From Saprospiraceae bacterium (GTDB lineage Bacteria > Bacteroidota > Bacteroidia > Chitinophagales > Saprospiraceae), in assembly GCA_022448945.1 (NCBI GenBank), contig JAKVCV010000014.1, positions 62,001 to 126,000 on the forward strand: a stretch of DNA of 64,000 nt, given 5' to 3'. Shown one piece after another: positions 28,591-37,190 of the stretch (positions are counted from its first letter, which is position 1; every line of letters starts with the position of its first letter). A model generated the notes under the pieces. That model did not search any database and was not told the DNA's origin. It saw nothing but the letters and a program-made list of their open reading frames with translations. Made by a program: the position numbers and the translations under genes.

Positions 28591-30021
28591 TTATTTCAAT
28601 CTACGTCCCTGAAGTATTTTAAGAAAAGAACGTGACTGTATTTCTTCTAAAGTTAAACCGGTAGCTAAGGCTTCATCTTCAGATATAGCTCCACTATTTA
28701 ATCCCTTTAAAAAATAATTCAAAAGGCCTTGTCCAGTAGCAGCATCATCAAATATATCTGTAGTTAAGGTGGCTTGAGCTGCCTTACTAACAAAATTAGA
28801 TAAACGACTAGCAGCATCTGAATAGCTTTCTAGAAAAAATGCATATACTGCAGCGTAACGTGCAATAAATTGAGCTGGATGTAAATCCCACCCCTGATAA
28901 AAGCCATTCCATAAAGAGTGCCTGACATGATCATAACCCATTTTCCATGCACGATGCACAACATCCGTATTTTCTTTAAGCTTGTCATAGCTGAGATTTT
29001 CTCCCTTATGCGGTCCTACTGGCATAACATTAGTAGCCCCATCGGATAGCCATATTCCAGTATGAGCTAAAGCAACCTTAGTCATATGGTGTGCAAAATC
29101 ACAAACTGGATGATCCATCGTTTGATATTTTGCAGTAATATTACAAGAAGCTGTATAATCATATGTACCAAAGTGACATGCAACCAAGCGTCCCTTTCCT
29201 GCTTTAATAAAATTCATCAATGGATTTTTACCTTCCTCAGTCATAATTGACTGGGTGGTTTCAACCATCATTTCCATTTTAAGGGTTCCAGAAGGGATAT
29301 GATTAACATTCTCGAGTATTTCAAAAAGTTGAACCAATGCTTCTACCTGAGCGGTAATTTGAACTTTAGGTAGCATAACAATAAAATTTTGAGGCAATTT
29401 ACCTCCTGTTATATTACATAAAGTACTTATAAAAATATCTAATGTTCGAATACCACGTTCTTTTAAGTCCTCACTAAAAGGTTTTATTCTGATTCCAATA
29501 AAGGGTGGCAAAGATCCTATTTCCATACCCTTGGCAACTTCTTCAGCAGCACGAATTGCTGTCTCATCTTCTTCTTCATCGGACCTATTCCCAAATCCAT
29601 CCTCAAAATCAATTCTAAAATCTTCTAAAGCTTCAGTATTAAGCTTATTTACTAATTTATTATATACTGTATATGCTAGCCAATGTGTTTCTTTTTTACG
29701 TTGTTCTTCAGAAAGATTATCTAATCTGTTTTGTAAAGTTTTCACTTCTTCTACATCTTCTGGCAATGATTGCCAACCATCTAATTGAAGTAACCTTCCA
29801 AGTATACAAAAGTTAGGAGCATAGTATGCTAAATTTTTTCTTGCCCCTTCAGCTAATTTATAAGCAATATTTGCATCAAATAGATTAGCACCACCATAAA
29901 CAGTATGGACGGGTTGACGGTCAGGTCTGTCACCATTGTAAACCTTTTGGAATGCAATATTGTGTTTACTTAGATGGTTAGAAATCTTATTTAGTTGATC
30001 TTTGTTTATTGATAAATTCAT
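28591..30021 (-). CDS. CitE/HpcH-like aldolase superfamily protein (DUF6986-like) in the purine operon
   Basis: Function not established. The fold is recognisable from the citrate lyase beta/HpcH signatures, widely spaced: GIRIKPF (the Arg of the substrate site), DFEDGFG at 138-144 (counterpart of the metal-binding DLEDAV), MLPKVQ at 216-221 and EMMVET at 250-255. At 476 residues it is much longer than CitE (about 300), with a helical N-terminal 130 residues and a C-terminal extension. Relatives of this long form are, as far as I recall, associated with ureide or purine catabolism in other phyla. Position between uraH (48 bases) and xdhC (10 bases) implies a step in purine breakdown. Handling of ureidoglycolate or glyoxylate is my inference. 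Confidence 0.75.
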   Translation of the reverse strand: MNLSINKDQLNKISNHLSKHNIAFQKVYNGDRPDRQPVHTVYGGANLFDANIAYKLAEGARKNLAYYAPNFCILGRLLQLDGWQSLPEDVEEVKTLQNRLDNLSEEQRKKETHWLAYTVYNKLVNKLNTEALEDFRIDFEDGFGNRSDEEEDETAIRAAEEVAKGMEIGSLPPFIGIRIKPFSEDLKERGIRTLDIFISTLCNITGGKLPQNFIVMLPKVQITAQVEALVQLFEILENVNHIPSGTLKMEMMVETTQSIMTEEGKNPLMNFIKAGKGRLVACHFGTYDYTASCNITAKYQTMDHPVCDFAHHMTKVALAHTGIWLSDGATNVMPVGPHKGENLSYDKLKENTDVVHRAWKMGYDHVRHSLWNGFYQGWDLHPAQFIARYAAVYAFFLESYSDAASRLSNFVSKAAQATLTTDIFDDAATGQGLLNYFLKGLNSGAISEDEALATGLTLEEIQSRSFLKILQGRRLK

Positions 30022-30069
30022 AATAATGTTAATGCAATCATTTTAAATAAAAAGTTGTAGCAATCTTAG

Positions 30070-30408
30070 TTAACTACCTCTATATGTTGAGTAACCAAAT
30101 GGATTTAATAATAGAGGAACATGGTAATGCTCTTTATCAAAAGTCTCAAAAATAATTTCTACTTTAGGATAAAAAGTCTGTGTTTTAAGGGATTTAAAAT
30201 AATCTTCAGTCATAAAAACCATTTTGTATATACCAGGCTCCAATAAAGTGTCATTATCTAGCAAATCTGATACCCTTCCATCATTATTCGTAATTCCTGA
30301 GCCAATAATAGTCCAGTTTTCTGAATTACTTTGGTGTAATTCTATTTTTACTCCTTCTGCAGGTTTACCAATACTGGTATCGAGTATATGTGTAGTTATC
30401 TGACTCAT
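30070..30408 (-). CDS. uraH: 5-hydroxyisourate hydrolase (transthyretin-like)
   Basis: Opens 5-hydroxyisourate to 2-oxo-4-hydroxy-4-carboxy-5-ureidoimidazoline. A 112-residue transthyretin fold with the N-terminal active-site His in TTHILDTSIGKPAEGV, the central YKMVF strand, HYHVPLLLNPFGYSTYRGS at the end and the diagnostic C-terminal YRGS. No peptide signal, so cytoplasmic. Its ATG overlaps the stop of uraD (ATGA), which implies translational coupling with the next step's enzyme. Confidence 0.97.
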   Translation of the reverse strand: MSQITTHILDTSIGKPAEGVKIELHQSNSENWTIIGSGITNNDGRVSDLLDNDTLLEPGIYKMVFMTEDYFKSLKTQTFYPKVEIIFETFDKEHYHVPLLLNPFGYSTYRGS

Positions 30409-30908
30409 GATAATAATTTTTGAATTCTAAGTTTAGTAATTTTATGTTGTTCAGCTGCAGCTATAAGCAATTCTTCTTTCCTATTATTTGGTAACCTTTT
30501 GAGTAAGAGATTCAACATTTGTTCAGCTGTTTTACCTGTTGCAAATACAATAAAGATAAATCCGAATTTAATTTCATAATCAGAATTTCCCTTAGCTAAA
30601 GCGTTAATGGTTTCCATTGATGCTTGTTCAACAAGTTGTTGTTCATTGCCCGCCCATTTTTTAGTAGCGTTAAACTTTTTAGCTAATGAGTCTACGTCTC
30701 CAATTTTTGGATGTCCTGAAAAAGCTTGCAAATAATCTTCTTCCTTACATTGAGCCCAAATTTCATCTGCAGCCTGATTTAAAGATTCTATACTATTAAA
30801 TGGTCTTCTAGAAGCTAAATTCTTATACCAATTACTAGAAGCACAACATTGACTAAATTTGTCTTCTAAAGTTTTTATTGAAACATTATTTAGTTCTTCG
30901 AGTTTCAT
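30405..30908 (-). CDS. uraD: OHCU decarboxylase
   Basis: Converts 2-oxo-4-hydroxy-4-carboxy-5-ureidoimidazoline to S-allantoin. All-helical 167-residue protein with the catalytic His66 in FSGHPKIGD, WAGNEQ, and the downstream EIKFGFIFIVFATGKTAEQML. Overlaps uraH by four bases; 27 bases downstream of the allantoicase gene. UraD and UraH work in sequence on unstable products, which fits their coupled translation. Confidence 0.97.
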   Translation of the reverse strand: MKLEELNNVSIKTLEDKFSQCCASSNWYKNLASRRPFNSIESLNQAADEIWAQCKEEDYLQAFSGHPKIGDVDSLAKKFNATKKWAGNEQQLVEQASMETINALAKGNSDYEIKFGFIFIVFATGKTAEQMLNLLLKRLPNNRKEELLIAAAEQHKITKLRIQKLLS

Positions 30909-30935
30909 AAAATATCTTTCTTTTAATAAAAATTG

Positions 30936-31937
30936 CTATATAATGTTGCCATATAATCGCATTCTACTAATACCACCATCTGGGTATATATTTAATCGAA
31001 CATGTGTAAAAGTTTCATCATTATCAATCAAATCAAAAAAATGTTCATTATGAGCCGATAGTTTTTGTTTAGGTAAAATTTCATTCCAATTTAAAGAATC
31101 GATATTATCTTCAGTAATCATTTCTTCATCAGACAAATTAATTGCATCAATAGAACAAGTGTCAGGATAATTACCTTTAAAATGACAAGTATCAATCAAT
31201 GCTTTATTTAACCTTCCTTCTTTAGCCAATTTAACAACTACCCAATCGCGATTGTTTATCATACGATTTCTTTTTGTCTCCCAGCCATCACCCATGTTTG
31301 CTCCTCTATTAGGCATAATTAAATTATCCATATGGCTAAAAAACATATCATTACACAACACTGATTTAGCCCCTAAGTTAGCAGAAGCTAAATCAACAAT
31401 TTGATTATTGTCATATAAACTCCAATCTACATGAACATGACCATAAACTTTAAAACGTGCTACTCCTCCATCTGGATAAATATGTAATTTGAGGTGAGTA
31501 TACACATAATCTGAAAACATATCAACATAATGCTGAGATCCGGGATTTAATGGCATCTTTTTTACTAAATTGTCCCAGTCATCGTATTTTAAAATTGTGT
31601 CAATGTCAGTATCTAAGGGCAAACAACAGCCTTCCACTGAAGCATACGGAGGATGATTACCTAAAAAGTGGTTAGTATCTATATCAAATCCCCTCAAATT
31701 CCCTGGTGCACCTAATTTAATTATACAAAAATCGTGTCCCTCTGTCCTTTTACGTCTAGATTCCCAACCATCCATCCATTTACCGTTTTCAGTATATTTA
31801 TCTTCAATGAAAATTCCCCTTCCTGGTTTGAGTAAATTATCCATAGAAGCAAAAAAATCATCTGTACAATATATTGCTTTTGCTCCAAAATTTTCGGCTG
31901 CAAGATTCTGTAAATCTATAAAATCCGGTCTTATCAT
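30936..31937 (-). CDS. alc: Allantoicase
   Basis: Hydrolyses allantoate to ureidoglycolate and urea. Two allantoicase repeats are visible: the first has LAAENFGAKAIYCTDDFF, MDGWESRRKR and FDIDTNHFLGNHPPYASVEG; the second has LASANLGAKSVLCNDMFF, GDGWETKRNR and IDTCHFKGNYPDTCSIDA. Each ends with a R-x-Y/H-G beta element (RFKVYGHV, RMRLYGN). 333 residues, normal. The choice of allantoicase rather than allantoate amidohydrolase means one urea per purine is released here and a ureidoglycolate-processing enzyme is still needed. Confidence 0.97.
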   Translation of the reverse strand: MIRPDFIDLQNLAAENFGAKAIYCTDDFFASMDNLLKPGRGIFIEDKYTENGKWMDGWESRRKRTEGHDFCIIKLGAPGNLRGFDIDTNHFLGNHPPYASVEGCCLPLDTDIDTILKYDDWDNLVKKMPLNPGSQHYVDMFSDYVYTHLKLHIYPDGGVARFKVYGHVHVDWSLYDNNQIVDLASANLGAKSVLCNDMFFSHMDNLIMPNRGANMGDGWETKRNRMINNRDWVVVKLAKEGRLNKALIDTCHFKGNYPDTCSIDAINLSDEEMITEDNIDSLNWNEILPKQKLSAHNEHFFDLIDNDETFTHVRLNIYPDGGISRMRLYGNII

Positions 31938-31967
31938 GTTTCTATTAGTTTCTCATTCGTAATCTAT

Positions 31968-32018
31968 AATCAAAAACTCTTTTTTAAAGACCACAAAAAT
32001 GAAAAAGGATTTTTGATT
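31968..32018. repeat. Long imperfect hairpin in the gap between allantoicase and allantoinase genes
   Basis: The arms AATCAAAAA and TTTTTGATT pair perfectly over 9 bases, and the inner CTCTTTTTT and GAAAAAGGA pair mostly with two mismatches, around a loop of about 15 bases. It sits in the 104-base gap, the widest in the operon. It could be an RNA-processing or stabilising hairpin or a partial terminator lowering expression of downstream genes. Weak evidence in AT-rich DNA. Confidence 0.35.
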
Positions 32019-32041
32019 TATGAAATTAATTTAGATATATT

Positions 32042-33388
32042 TTATTCACCAATTATCAATGTACCTTCTTGTTTTTTTATGAGTTCTTTGCCATTCCAAA
32101 CTAAGTTTCCTTTAACATAAGTATATTTTACCCTTCCTTTTAAATGTAATTGAGAATATGGAGATATTTTATGTCTGGCTTGAATTATTTCAGGTACAAC
32201 TTTAAACGTTTCATTAGGGTCCCATATAACTAAATCTGCATCATAGCCTACTTTAATTTTTCCCTTGTTCAACTCTTTTCCAATAAATTTAGCAGGAGAT
32301 TCACACAAGATTTCTTTTAATCTTTGGAGTGTTAAACCATATTTAACACCTTTCGTCCATAAGGCAGATAATGTGAATTGAATTCCTGAAATTCCACCCC
32401 AAGCATCTTTTAAATTACCACTATCTAATTCCTTAATATTTGGTGGTGCAGGTGAATGATCTGAACCAATAAAATCTATAGTTCCATTAATTAAAGATTC
32501 CCAAAGCAAATCGTTATTCTTACTACCTCTGATTGGTGGGGCACATTTAAATCTAGTGTCTCCATTGGGTATATTTTCAGCATTAAAGAAAAGATAGTGT
32601 GGGCAAGTTTCAACAGTAATAGGTACGCCCCTTTTTTTAGCAGCAAGAATTGAATCTAAGCAATCAGCAGAAGATATATGTACAATGTGAGTTGGATGAT
32701 TGAATTCCTCAGCCATTTTTAACATCAATTCAATAGCATCATTTTCCCATTTCTTTGGCCTTGATTTTAAATATGCCATATAGTTAGATGGATATTTATC
32801 TAAATCTGAACTATTAGTTGCAGAACCAATTTCGCAATGCGCTAAAATAGGTAAGTTGCTACCTTTTAGCGCATTATATGCAGCAATTAATGTATCTTCA
32901 TCTGAATCAGGAAATTCATCAATACCACTGTGTATAAGAAAAGCTTTAAAACCTAAAACTCCAGCCTGGGCTAATGGGATTAATTGAGAGATATTTGCAG
33001 GAATAATCCCACCCCAAAAACCGCAATGCATATGAGCCTTTTTATCAGCTACTGCAATTTTCTTTTTAAATTCTTTTACATTAATTGTAACTGGGGTGGA
33101 ATTTAAAGGCATATCCACTAATGTAGTAACACCTCCTGCAACTGCAGCAGTAGTTCCTGTGTCAAATCCTTCCCAATCCGTTCTCCCTGGTTCATTTATA
33201 TGAACATGAGGATCTATTATACCAGGCATCAATACATAATCCCCATAATCGTGAAAAATATATTCTGGTTTTTGTGATTTTCCTATTTCAATATGTACAA
33301 TTTGGCCATTTTCGATATAAATTGTATATGGACCTGCATCATTAGGTAACAAAACTTTAGAACTATAAATTGCTATTTTTGTATTCAT
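32042..33388 (-). CDS. allB: Allantoinase
   Basis: Amidohydrolase that opens allantoin to allantoate. Binuclear metal site residues: His61 and His63 in DPHVHINEPGRTDWEGF, the carbamylated Lys in GFKAFLIHSG, ILAHCE, HIVHISSADC and GSDHSPAPP. The allantoinase-type GRTDWEGFDTGTTAAAAGG-like stretch distinguishes it from dihydroorotase and hydantoinase. 448 residues, normal. 21 bases downstream of puuD. Confidence 0.96.
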   Translation of the reverse strand: MNTKIAIYSSKVLLPNDAGPYTIYIENGQIVHIEIGKSQKPEYIFHDYGDYVLMPGIIDPHVHINEPGRTDWEGFDTGTTAAVAGGVTTLVDMPLNSTPVTINVKEFKKKIAVADKKAHMHCGFWGGIIPANISQLIPLAQAGVLGFKAFLIHSGIDEFPDSDEDTLIAAYNALKGSNLPILAHCEIGSATNSSDLDKYPSNYMAYLKSRPKKWENDAIELMLKMAEEFNHPTHIVHISSADCLDSILAAKKRGVPITVETCPHYLFFNAENIPNGDTRFKCAPPIRGSKNNDLLWESLINGTIDFIGSDHSPAPPNIKELDSGNLKDAWGGISGIQFTLSALWTKGVKYGLTLQRLKEILCESPAKFIGKELNKGKIKVGYDADLVIWDPNETFKVVPEIIQARHKISPYSQLHLKGRVKYTYVKGNLVWNGKELIKKQEGTLIIGE

Positions 33389-33409
33389 ATATTTATTCTT
33401 TGCTAATTA

Positions 33410-34825
33410 TCAATCTAGCTTTGCTCCTTGCATAATCCAAGTTTCAATTAAATCACGCTCTTTCTGAGTCATTCTGGTTTTATTACCCTGAGGCATTGTT
33501 TTAGTAATAATTGCCCTGTTCATAATTTGATCTTTATATTGTACGATCTGTTCTGGAGTATCGAACATAACACCACCTTGAGCAACTATAAAAACATCAT
33601 CTGTAGGTATTTTAGAATGACATGATTGGCAGCGTTTTTGAACAATAGGAAATATAGTTGAAAAACTGACTTTTTCAGCATTAATTAAATCTTCTCTAGA
33701 TAAAGGTGCAGTTATATAAATAGCACTAATTATCAAAGAAATACTAACTGGAATAATCCAATAGTTTGTTTCACCACGTTCCCACTGATTATGAAAATGT
33801 TTGATACCGGCTCCAGCTAATGACAAAAGCGCTAAAATTATGATATTATGTTCATTTCCAAAAGTACTTGGAAAATGATTACTTATCATTATAAACAATA
33901 CAGGAAGAGTGAAATAGTTATTATGATATGAACGCCAACCCGCTTTTTGACCAAGAGATACATCTGGTTCTCTACCTTCTTTTGCAGCAAAAACCATTTC
34001 TTTTTGTGCAGGAATAATGCAAAAGAAAACATTGCCTGCCATCATAGTGCCCATAATTGCACCTAAATGAATATAGGCTGCTCTGGGATTAAAAAATATC
34101 GATAAAACATATGCGACAATTGCTAAATAAATAAACATAACTAGAAAAAACAATGGCCTTCTCTCTACAGCCAACATTTTTGGATTTGATAGCAATTCAT
34201 AAAAAGCATATGAAATTAAAATTGAAGAAATGCCAATCATTACTCCAAGAACAGGAGTCAAATGCGTTATTTCTGGATTAATAAGAAAAGATTCTGCATT
34301 AAAATAATAAACAATTATCAATAAACAAGTGCCTGTAAGCCAAGTAAAATAGGCTTCGTATTTAAACCAATGTAAATGTTTTGGCATTTTATTTGGTGCT
34401 CCTTTATATTTTTCCAGAAAATAGAAACCACCACCATGAATCGCCCAAAGATTTCCTTGTAGTTCATCTCTTACATTCGATCTATTTAAGGAGTTTTCAA
34501 GAAAGACAAAATAAAATGAAGCACCAATCCAGGCAATACCGAAAATAATATGTAGCCACCTTATAATTAAATCCATCCACTCCTGTAAATGTGCTTGCCA
34601 TGGGGTACCTTGAACTTTTATATATATAAAATAGGAAACAGTAAAAAAGAAAGCTAAAAAGCGAAACCATTTACCCAAAAAAGACATATTCAAAGCAAAA
34701 TCTTTATCTTTTTCGGTTTGGCGTATAGGGTCTTGAGCATATTGTTTAACTAAACGCTTACAGATTATTGAACCAAAAACACATAGAATGACAATGATCC
34801 CTATCATCGTTTCCACTATTCCCAT
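33410..34825 (-). CDS. puuD: Membrane-bound urate hydroxylase with C-terminal cytochrome c domain
   Basis: PuuD-type urate oxidase, an integral membrane enzyme that replaces soluble uricase and passes electrons from urate to the respiratory chain instead of making hydrogen peroxide. The first 380 residues hold about eight to nine membrane helices, with the family segments RWLHIIFGIAWIGASFYFVF and GGGFYFLEKYKGAP. The C-terminal domain has a haem-c site Cys399-Gln-Ser-Cys402-His403 and the probable ligand Met444 in TKTMPQGN. Its neighbours supply urate (XdhAB) and use its product (UraH/UraD), so the assignment is strong. Confidence 0.95.
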   Translation of the reverse strand: MGIVETMIGIIVILCVFGSIICKRLVKQYAQDPIRQTEKDKDFALNMSFLGKWFRFLAFFFTVSYFIYIKVQGTPWQAHLQEWMDLIIRWLHIIFGIAWIGASFYFVFLENSLNRSNVRDELQGNLWAIHGGGFYFLEKYKGAPNKMPKHLHWFKYEAYFTWLTGTCLLIIVYYFNAESFLINPEITHLTPVLGVMIGISSILISYAFYELLSNPKMLAVERRPLFFLVMFIYLAIVAYVLSIFFNPRAAYIHLGAIMGTMMAGNVFFCIIPAQKEMVFAAKEGREPDVSLGQKAGWRSYHNNYFTLPVLFIMISNHFPSTFGNEHNIIILALLSLAGAGIKHFHNQWERGETNYWIIPVSISLIISAIYITAPLSREDLINAEKVSFSTIFPIVQKRCQSCHSKIPTDDVFIVAQGGVMFDTPEQIVQYKDQIMNRAIITKTMPQGNKTRMTQKERDLIETWIMQGAKLD

Positions 34826-34870
34826 ATTCTTATATATTTATGTTTAGATCTTATAAAATTAAGCAATAAA

Positions 34871-37186
34871 TTATTGTTTATGTGTTTTTTCAATTCTATT
34901 GTTAATTATCACGTTACCATTTTGATTCTTATTATCATCATACAAAGCTAATAATACCCTTTCATGCGTCATAGGAGCATGAAATAAACCAATAGCATTA
35001 GGATTAAAAGCTTTAATAGCATCAGTTATTGCAAAATGTGAACCTATACCGTACATGAGTGGTGGTTCACCCACTGCTTTCGACTTTAAAATCGCCAAAT
35101 TAGGATTTTCAGTTTCCAGAAATTTAATCAATATTTCTTTAGGAGCAGAAAAAACATCAGGTACCTTATAAGTCGAGAGTGCAGAAGATAATAAAAGACC
35201 TTCATCATTATAACTCAATTCTTCCATTGTTAGCCATCCAATACCCTGAACCAATCCTCCTTCAACCTGGCCTTTATCAATTATAGGGTTCATAGACTTG
35301 CCAAAATCATGAACAATACTAACTTTATCAATAACATAAGTCCCTCTAATACAATCTAAAGTGATTTCAGTTATAGCAGTACCATATACATGATATGCAA
35401 AAGGATGCCCCTTCTCAGTAGTTTTATTGAATTTGATTCTTGGGGTTGCATAATGTCCTTTTTCAGATAATTGAATCCTTGCAAGAAAGGCATTTGAAAT
35501 GAGTTTCTCCCAATTCAATTCTGTTTTTTTATTCTCTATATAAACCCATTCATCCTCAAATTTAATATCGTTTAAATCTTTAACATTATAATGCTTCTTT
35601 ATGAAAGATAACAACCTGTCTTTTATACTATTACAAGCAATTTGGAGGGCTTTGCCATTTAGATCTGCTCCCGCACTTGCAGCTGTTGGTGATGTATTTG
35701 CTACTCTTGTTGTATTTGTAGTTTCTATTTTAATTTTATCTGGAGATAATGAAAAGGTTTTAGAAACTACCTGTAGCATTTTCGTATTAACTCCTTGTCC
35801 CATTTCAACTGCTCCAGTGCTTGCACCTACACTTCCATCCTGATACACATGTACCAATGCTCTTGCATGATTCATAGGGGTATTGGTAAAAGAAATACCA
35901 AAACAAATAGGCATAAAAGAAATACCTTTTTTAAGGTATTTATTATTTATATTAAATTTTTTAACTCGTTTACGTATCGCTTCAATTTCAAAATCCTTTT
36001 CTGCTTGATTCCATGTGCTTTGAGCTTCACATCCTTCAATAATTTGTCCATATGAAAATTCTTGGCCTTCCTGTAAGAGATTACTTTTTTGTATTATAGC
36101 CCTATCAATTCCTAATGCTTCAGAAGCTTTGGTTATGGCTGCTTCAATTACGAACATACCTTGAGGACCTCCAAATCCTCTAAAAGCAGTATTAGGTGGT
36201 AAATTTGTACGGCAACTAGTTGCAGAAATTTTAATATTAGGAACAAAATATGTATTGGTTCCATGAAAAAGAGTACGCTCTAAAACAGCTGGAGATAAAT
36301 CTGCTGATGCTCCTGCATTTTGATAATAATCAGCTTGATAAGCAATAATTTTATAATTTTCATCCAAACCAATTTTAAAATCTGATGAATATGGATGGCG
36401 TTTACCAGTCATTCGCATATCCTCTTCTCTACTGATAACTAATTTGACAGGTTTATTGCTTATGAACGCTCCAATTGAAGCGAGCACAGCAAATGGTGTT
36501 GCTTGATCCTCTTTGCCACCAAATCCTCCACCTAACCTCCTTACGTCAACCTCAACCTTGTGCATAGCAAGTCCTAAAACACGGGCTACACCTCGTTGGA
36601 CTTGAGTTGGTCCTTGAGTTGAAGAAACAACACGAATTGAACCATTTTCTACTGGAAATGCATAAGCACCCTGCCCTTCTATATACAAATGCTCTTGTCC
36701 GTTCGTATAAGCTTCACCTTCAAAAATATGAACACATTGATTCCAAGCTGTATCTATACTCCCCAATCGAAAGGTTCTCACTGGTCCAATAATTTCACCT
36801 TTTGAGGCGGCTTCTCTTGGGTCAACTATAACAGGCAATTCTTCATATTCAAATAATATTTTGTCAAGAGCTTCTCTCCCTTGTTTTTCAGTATTCGCCA
36901 AAATCATAGCCACTGGTTGTCCTCTAAAGTGAACTTCTGCTTCTGCTAATGCTGGTTCATCCGGGAAAATTCCTCCAATTTGATTTTCTCCAGGAATATC
37001 TTTATATGTAATAATATATTTTACCCCTGGCATTTTTTTTGCCTGAGAAATGTCAAGATTTATGATTTTAGCATGAGCTATAGGTGAATCAAATATTACA
37101 CCATATAAAGTGCCGCCTAATATTGGAAGATCATCAACATAAATTGATTCACCTCTTGTATGTGTATAAGAATCAATGTTTTTCAT
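34871..37186 (-). CDS. xdhB: Xanthine dehydrogenase molybdopterin-binding subunit
   Basis: Large subunit that hydroxylates hypoxanthine and xanthine. Begins HTRGESIYVDDLP as in the family; contains the molybdopterin-contacting GGGFGGKE, AFRGFGGPQGMF, GAVEMGQGVNTK and the catalytic Glu707 in KAVGEPPLMYG. 771 residues, typical of two-gene bacterial XDH. Four bases after xdhA, so tightly coupled. No iron-sulfur region of its own. Confidence 0.97.
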   Translation of the reverse strand: MKNIDSYTHTRGESIYVDDLPILGGTLYGVIFDSPIAHAKIINLDISQAKKMPGVKYIITYKDIPGENQIGGIFPDEPALAEAEVHFRGQPVAMILANTEKQGREALDKILFEYEELPVIVDPREAASKGEIIGPVRTFRLGSIDTAWNQCVHIFEGEAYTNGQEHLYIEGQGAYAFPVENGSIRVVSSTQGPTQVQRGVARVLGLAMHKVEVDVRRLGGGFGGKEDQATPFAVLASIGAFISNKPVKLVISREEDMRMTGKRHPYSSDFKIGLDENYKIIAYQADYYQNAGASADLSPAVLERTLFHGTNTYFVPNIKISATSCRTNLPPNTAFRGFGGPQGMFVIEAAITKASEALGIDRAIIQKSNLLQEGQEFSYGQIIEGCEAQSTWNQAEKDFEIEAIRKRVKKFNINNKYLKKGISFMPICFGISFTNTPMNHARALVHVYQDGSVGASTGAVEMGQGVNTKMLQVVSKTFSLSPDKIKIETTNTTRVANTSPTAASAGADLNGKALQIACNSIKDRLLSFIKKHYNVKDLNDIKFEDEWVYIENKKTELNWEKLISNAFLARIQLSEKGHYATPRIKFNKTTEKGHPFAYHVYGTAITEITLDCIRGTYVIDKVSIVHDFGKSMNPIIDKGQVEGGLVQGIGWLTMEELSYNDEGLLLSSALSTYKVPDVFSAPKEILIKFLETENPNLAILKSKAVGEPPLMYGIGSHFAITDAIKAFNPNAIGLFHAPMTHERVLLALYDDNKNQNGNVIINNRIEKTHKQ

Positions 37187-37190
37187 TATT

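Noticed and set aside
35601-36055. Two overlapping plus-strand frames opposite xdhB
   Set aside because: They overlap each other and the conserved xdhB coding region and show no protein-like features.
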